From Candidatus Krumholzibacteriia bacterium (GTDB taxonomy: Bacteria > Krumholzibacteriota > Krumholzibacteriia > LZORAL124-64-63), in assembly GCA_016744275.1 (NCBI GenBank), contig JADGEP010000179.1, positions 1 through 7,645 of the forward strand: a stretch of DNA of 7,645 nucleotides, given 5' to 3'. The position numbers were made by a program, and so were the translations under genes. Below, piece after piece: positions 5,358 through 7,645 of the stretch; positions within the stretch are counted from its first letter, which is position 1, and each line of letters starts with the position of its first letter. The notes beneath the pieces were generated by a model, which saw only the letters and a program-made list of their open reading frames with translations, did no database searches and was not told the DNA's origin.

Positions 5358-6861
5358 TTTTGCAGGGCCTGAAAACATAAGCAGGACAGGGCTACTTACG
5401 GCCGTTTTTGTGATCTGGGCCGTTGGGGTTCAGGCGCAAAGTGGACCTGAATTCCGGCGTGCGGAGCCCCTGGGGCCCATTATCGCTGCCCGCGCCGGTT
5501 CCGCCGAGGTGATGGATCTGGACCAGTGTGTGCTGGAGGCACTGCAGACCAACGACATGCTCGTGGCCGAACGGTTGCGCCGAGCCGAATTGAGTGGCCA
5601 GATGAAACAGGCTTTGTCAACCGGCCTGCCCACCTTGGATGTTGTCGGTGATTGGTCCCATGGCCGGGATCCGAGCTTTGCCCTGGACTCGACTTTTGGC
5701 GGCGGCGGCGAAATGGGTTCCGTGCCCGGAGCCGATCCCTGGTTCGACGATTGGTTGACGGGATTTGGGTCCTTGATTCCGGCGCCGCAGGATATCGAGG
5801 CGCAGACATTCTGGCGCGCCAATGCGAACCTGAATTGGACCATCAACCCCATGGAGATCCTGGGGGCCGTTGGCGCGGCGCGCTTGAGTATTGATCAGCA
5901 GGCGCTGCAAGTTTCTTCGGTGGAAAATTCGACGGCAGATCGCACTTTGGTGGCCTACTACGCCATTGTCAAAGGGGCCGAACGCATTCGCGCGGTGGAG
6001 GCCGAGTTGGCCAATCAGTCCGAGTTGTTGGACATCATGAAGTTGCGGTACGAAATGGGCATGGCCACGCGCCTGGACACGCTGCAGGCTGCGGTGACTC
6101 GCGCGAATATCGTGCCGCGCCTGAATGTGGCCCGTGCCGGATTGCGCAATGAGGGCAGTCGTTTGAATGCCTTGATGGGGCGCCGACCCGAGTTGCCCTT
6201 GAGTATCGTCAACGAACAATCCATCGAGGCCCATGCGATCAATGATGCAGTGGCCCTGGAATTGGCGCAGATGCGGCCGGAAATTGCGGCTTCAAGCTTG
6301 TTTGTGGACATTTTGGGCAAACAACGCCAGGCCCAGATTGCCGAAAACCGTCCCTACCTGACGGTGAGTGGTTCTTACGGCTATGTCGGAACCGAAACCG
6401 GCAGCGTTTTTGACGACGGGCATGACGTCTGGCGAGCCGCTGTGGCCCTGACTGTGCCCATTTTTGATGGCCTCAATACTGGCGGCCGGGTGGCCGAGAC
6501 AGATGCCAAAATACGGCGCACTGGAGCCGAACTGACGGGCCGTCGCCGTGAAGTCCAGGTCGAGGTTCTGGAAATTTTGGCGAACCTGCGCATGGCCCGA
6601 CAGGTGCTTGATGCGGTCACGCTCAATCTTGAACGCAGCGCCGAAGTATTGGACGAAAGCCTGCTCATGCTGGAAATGGGCAAAGTCAGCTATCTGGACG
6701 TATTGGTGTCGGAGTCCAATCGGGCCACCGCCCACAGCAATGTCATCGATGCTCGCTATGAGGTGCTGGTGCTGACGTCGTCGCTGAAAAATGCGGTCGG
6801 GTACAGCCCCTTGTTGCCGTTGACATCTATTCCCAATCTGGTCCGGGAGGTCTCGCCGTGA
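5350..6861 (+). CDS. TolC-family outer-membrane efflux channel
   Basis: This is a 503-residue outer-membrane protein. The signal peptide covers residues 1-29: the hydrophobic core LLTAVFVIWAVGV is followed by QA, with likely cleavage before Q30 or after it. Two OEP repeats follow, each a long helix pair with the family landmarks RYEMGMATRLDTLQA (233-247) and LEMGKVSYLDVLVSE (441-455). Beta-strand segments lie near 95-170 and 345-385. TolC-type trimers form the exit duct of tripartite pumps by docking to a periplasmic adaptor, here the next gene. The first beta region carries an extended Gly/Asp/Trp-rich stretch of about 50 residues (102-152), probably an enlarged surface loop. AAAGGAAG (5333-5340) lies nine bases before the ATG and supports the start, while a second AGGAG abuts the ATG itself. 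The gene overlaps tetR by 8 bases and the adaptor gene by one base (TGATG). Assignment to the family is secure; substrate and pump type (RND or MacB-like ABC) are not. Confidence 0.93.
   Translation: MNSFAGPENISRTGLLTAVFVIWAVGVQAQSGPEFRRAEPLGPIIAARAGSAEVMDLDQCVLEALQTNDMLVAERLRRAELSGQMKQALSTGLPTLDVVGDWSHGRDPSFALDSTFGGGGEMGSVPGADPWFDDWLTGFGSLIPAPQDIEAQTFWRANANLNWTINPMEILGAVGAARLSIDQQALQVSSVENSTADRTLVAYYAIVKGAERIRAVEAELANQSELLDIMKLRYEMGMATRLDTLQAAVTRANIVPRLNVARAGLRNEGSRLNALMGRRPELPLSIVNEQSIEAHAINDAVALELAQMRPEIAASSLFVDILGKQRQAQIAENRPYLTVSGSYGYVGTETGSVFDDGHDVWRAAVALTVPIFDGLNTGGRVAETDAKIRRTGAELTGRRREVQVEVLEILANLRMARQVLDAVTLNLERSAEVLDESLLMLEMGKVSYLDVLVSESNRATAHSNVIDARYEVLVLTSSLKNAVGYSPLLPLTSIPNLVREVSP
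6845..6850 (+). promoter_or_regulatory. ribosome binding site deciding the adaptor start
   Basis: GGGAGG lies 10 bases before ATG 6861 and 7 before GTG 6858, so it supports a start at the TolC stop codon. A competing internal start, GTG 6915, has AAAGGA (6900-6905) nine bases upstream. That start would give a 28-residue lipoprotein signal peptide of more usual length. Confidence 0.5.
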
Positions 6862-7645
6862 TGCGCCTTCCCCTTCGCGCCCTGAAAATGGTTTCAGCCA
6901 AAGGAATCGAATCCGTGAAAATTCAAAATATGATTTCCGCGAGCCGCGTTTCGGCATTGTTGTTGATCGCTGTGTTGGCCTGGGGAATGGGCGGTTGTGA
7001 AAAGCCGGCCGAAATCGGTGAAACGACGGCGGAAGTTCCCCGCAATGTGCGCGTGGTGGCCCTGGCCGGAGAGACCATCGATCAGTTTTTCGAGATCAGC
7101 GGCCCTGTCGCGCCGGTGCGCGGCGCCAATTTGAGCGCCCAGGAAAGCGGTCCGGTGGTGAGCCTGTCGGTGCCCAAAGGGGCTGCTGTTGAAGCCGGCC
7201 AGATGATTGTAGAGCAAGATCGCCGCATCTTGAAATCGGAGATGGAAGCGAACGTAGCGGCCCTCACGGCCCAGGCTTACAACGTGGACAAGGTCCGCCA
7301 ACTGCACGAGGCGGGCAAAGTCAGCCGCTTCGAATTGCTCTCCACCGAAAGCGATTTTGCCCAGGCTCAGGCCATGGCCGAGGTCTCGGCCGAGATCGCC
7401 CGCACCTGGGGCATCCACCAGCTACGTCCCATGCAGGCCGAGGCCATCCTGGCCAATCTGCAGCGTCGCGACCTGCTGCTAGTGCTGCCCACCGGCGGCG
7501 GCAAGAGCCTCTGCTTCCAGGCGCCCGCCCTGGTGCGCCCGGGGCTGACGCTCGTGATCAGTCCCCTGATTTCCTTGATGAAGGACCAGGTCGATGGGCT
7601 GGTGCAGAACGGCGTGCCCGCGGGCATGTTGACCAGCGCCCAGAC
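6861..7645 (+). CDS. periplasmic adaptor (MFP/HlyD-like) lipoprotein, joined in frame to a RecQ-type helicase; runs off the right edge
   Basis: The frame is open for 261 residues to the end. Residues 1-~178 are a membrane-fusion adaptor. A hydrophobic signal SALLLIAVLAWGM precedes G-G-C46, a slightly degenerate lipobox with Met at -3. The first half of the lipoyl/barrel-sandwich domain follows (about 63-125: SGPVAPVRGANLSAQESGPV, then LSVPKGAAVEAGQMIVEQD), then the first hairpin helix (SEMEANVAALTAQAY) and the turn LHEAGKVSRFELLSTE into the second helix. Adaptors link an inner-membrane pump to TolC, which fits the operon. At about residue 173-180 adaptor similarity stops: the second lipoyl half, beta barrel and membrane-proximal domain are missing, and RecQ helicase sequence begins. 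If the join is real, the adaptor is truncated and non-functional. If it is an artefact, the true gene continues elsewhere for about another 200 residues. Adaptor identity is confident; whether this fused product exists is doubtful. Confidence 0.8.
   Translation, partial: MRLPLRALKMVSAKGIESVKIQNMISASRVSALLLIAVLAWGMGGCEKPAEIGETTAEVPRNVRVVALAGETIDQFFEISGPVAPVRGANLSAQESGPVVSLSVPKGAAVEAGQMIVEQDRRILKSEMEANVAALTAQAYNVDKVRQLHEAGKVSRFELLSTESDFAQAQAMAEVSAEIARTWGIHQLRPMQAEAILANLQRRDLLLVLPTGGGKSLCFQAPALVRPGLTLVISPLISLMKDQVDGLVQNGVPAGMLTSAQ
7376..7391. repeat. 16-base inverted repeat at the adaptor/RecQ switch
   Basis: GGCCGAG (7376-7382) and CTCGGCC (7385-7391) pair perfectly around a GT centre. GGCCGAG also recurs directly at 7388-7394, giving a 7-base direct repeat 12 bases apart. 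The repeats lie exactly where the reading frame changes family. Short inverted and direct repeats of this sort are typical of amplification or assembly chimeras and of microhomology deletions. Confidence 0.75.
7401..7645 (+). other. N-terminal part of a RecQ-family DNA helicase, in frame within the preceding reading frame
   Basis: Residues 181-261 of the 6861 frame read as the start of a superfamily 2 RecQ helicase. RTWGIHQLRPMQAEAI (181-196) corresponds to motif 0, usually F-G-x-x-x-F-R-x-x-Q. Walker A is LPTGGGKSLCFQAPAL (209-224), with Lys215 as the nucleotide-binding lysine. Motif Ia is LVISPLISLMKDQVDGL (231-247), and TSAQ (258-261) matches the usual N-S-(S/T)-Q. All spacings are those of RecQ, and about 80 of the usual 500-700 residues are present. 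RecQ is a cytoplasmic 3'-5' repair helicase and normally begins only 10-20 residues before motif 0, so almost its complete N-terminus is here except its own start codon. No ATG, GTG or TTG with a ribosome binding site lies just before motif 0. The segment is richer in GC (about 68% by hand count) than the 240 bases before 7381 (about 60%). Confidence 0.88.

Noticed and set aside
1..7645. tRNA, rRNA, CRISPR, insertion sequence, phage or toxin-antitoxin content
   Set aside because: I looked for spaced repeats, transposase and integrase motifs, terminal inverted repeats and RNA-like conserved blocks and saw none.

Overview
The window carries an ordinary-looking stretch of bacterial chromosome, about 58-60% GC by eye, with every recognisable gene on the + strand. 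The organism is very probably a diderm (Gram-negative) bacterium, because it encodes a TolC-type outer-membrane efflux channel and a lipoprotein-type periplasmic adaptor. The truncated gene at the left edge ends in a FlgD-Ig/type IX-like C-terminal domain ('TGRRVASGVY'). That kind of tail is common in the FCB group and in related uncultured phyla such as Eisenbacteria, Krumholzibacteria or KSB1. This is a lead on taxonomy, not a proof.

Layout: (1) positions 2-133 are the 3' end of a secreted-protein gene. (2) A 129-residue protein built from GspE-N-like helical repeats (330-719) is followed by a clear intrinsic terminator (744-773). (3) A tightly packed four-gene run covers 789-4592: a TVP38/TMEM64 (VTT/DedA-like) membrane protein, a PRiA4_ORF3-like protein, a membrane-anchored double-PAS histidine kinase of the NarX/LiaS (HisKA_3) type, and a ten-helix EamA/DMT transporter. 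Neighbours overlap by 14 and 8 bases or are separated by 4 bases. (4) An AT-rich intergenic region (4593-4721) has a probable promoter and a 12-base perfect palindrome. (5) A TetR-type repressor, a TolC-type channel and an adaptor lipoprotein (4722 to the end) form the first part of a self-regulated tripartite efflux operon. The inner-membrane pump gene would be expected next.

The striking point is at the right edge. The adaptor reading frame does not finish as an adaptor. At about 7376-7400, inside the second helix of its hairpin, it continues without a stop and in frame into the N-terminal part of a RecQ helicase, with motif 0, Walker A and motif Ia all intact. A 16-base inverted repeat and a 7-base direct repeat sit exactly at the switch. 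By hand count GC rises from about 60% to about 68%, and leucine codon use moves from TTG to CTG. A periplasmic lipoprotein fused to a DNA helicase makes no biological sense that I can see. A chimeric join, from assembly or amplification, or a recent deletion or rearrangement is the likeliest explanation, and this should be settled before anything is built on it.

No tRNA, rRNA, CRISPR array, insertion sequence or phage gene is visible.
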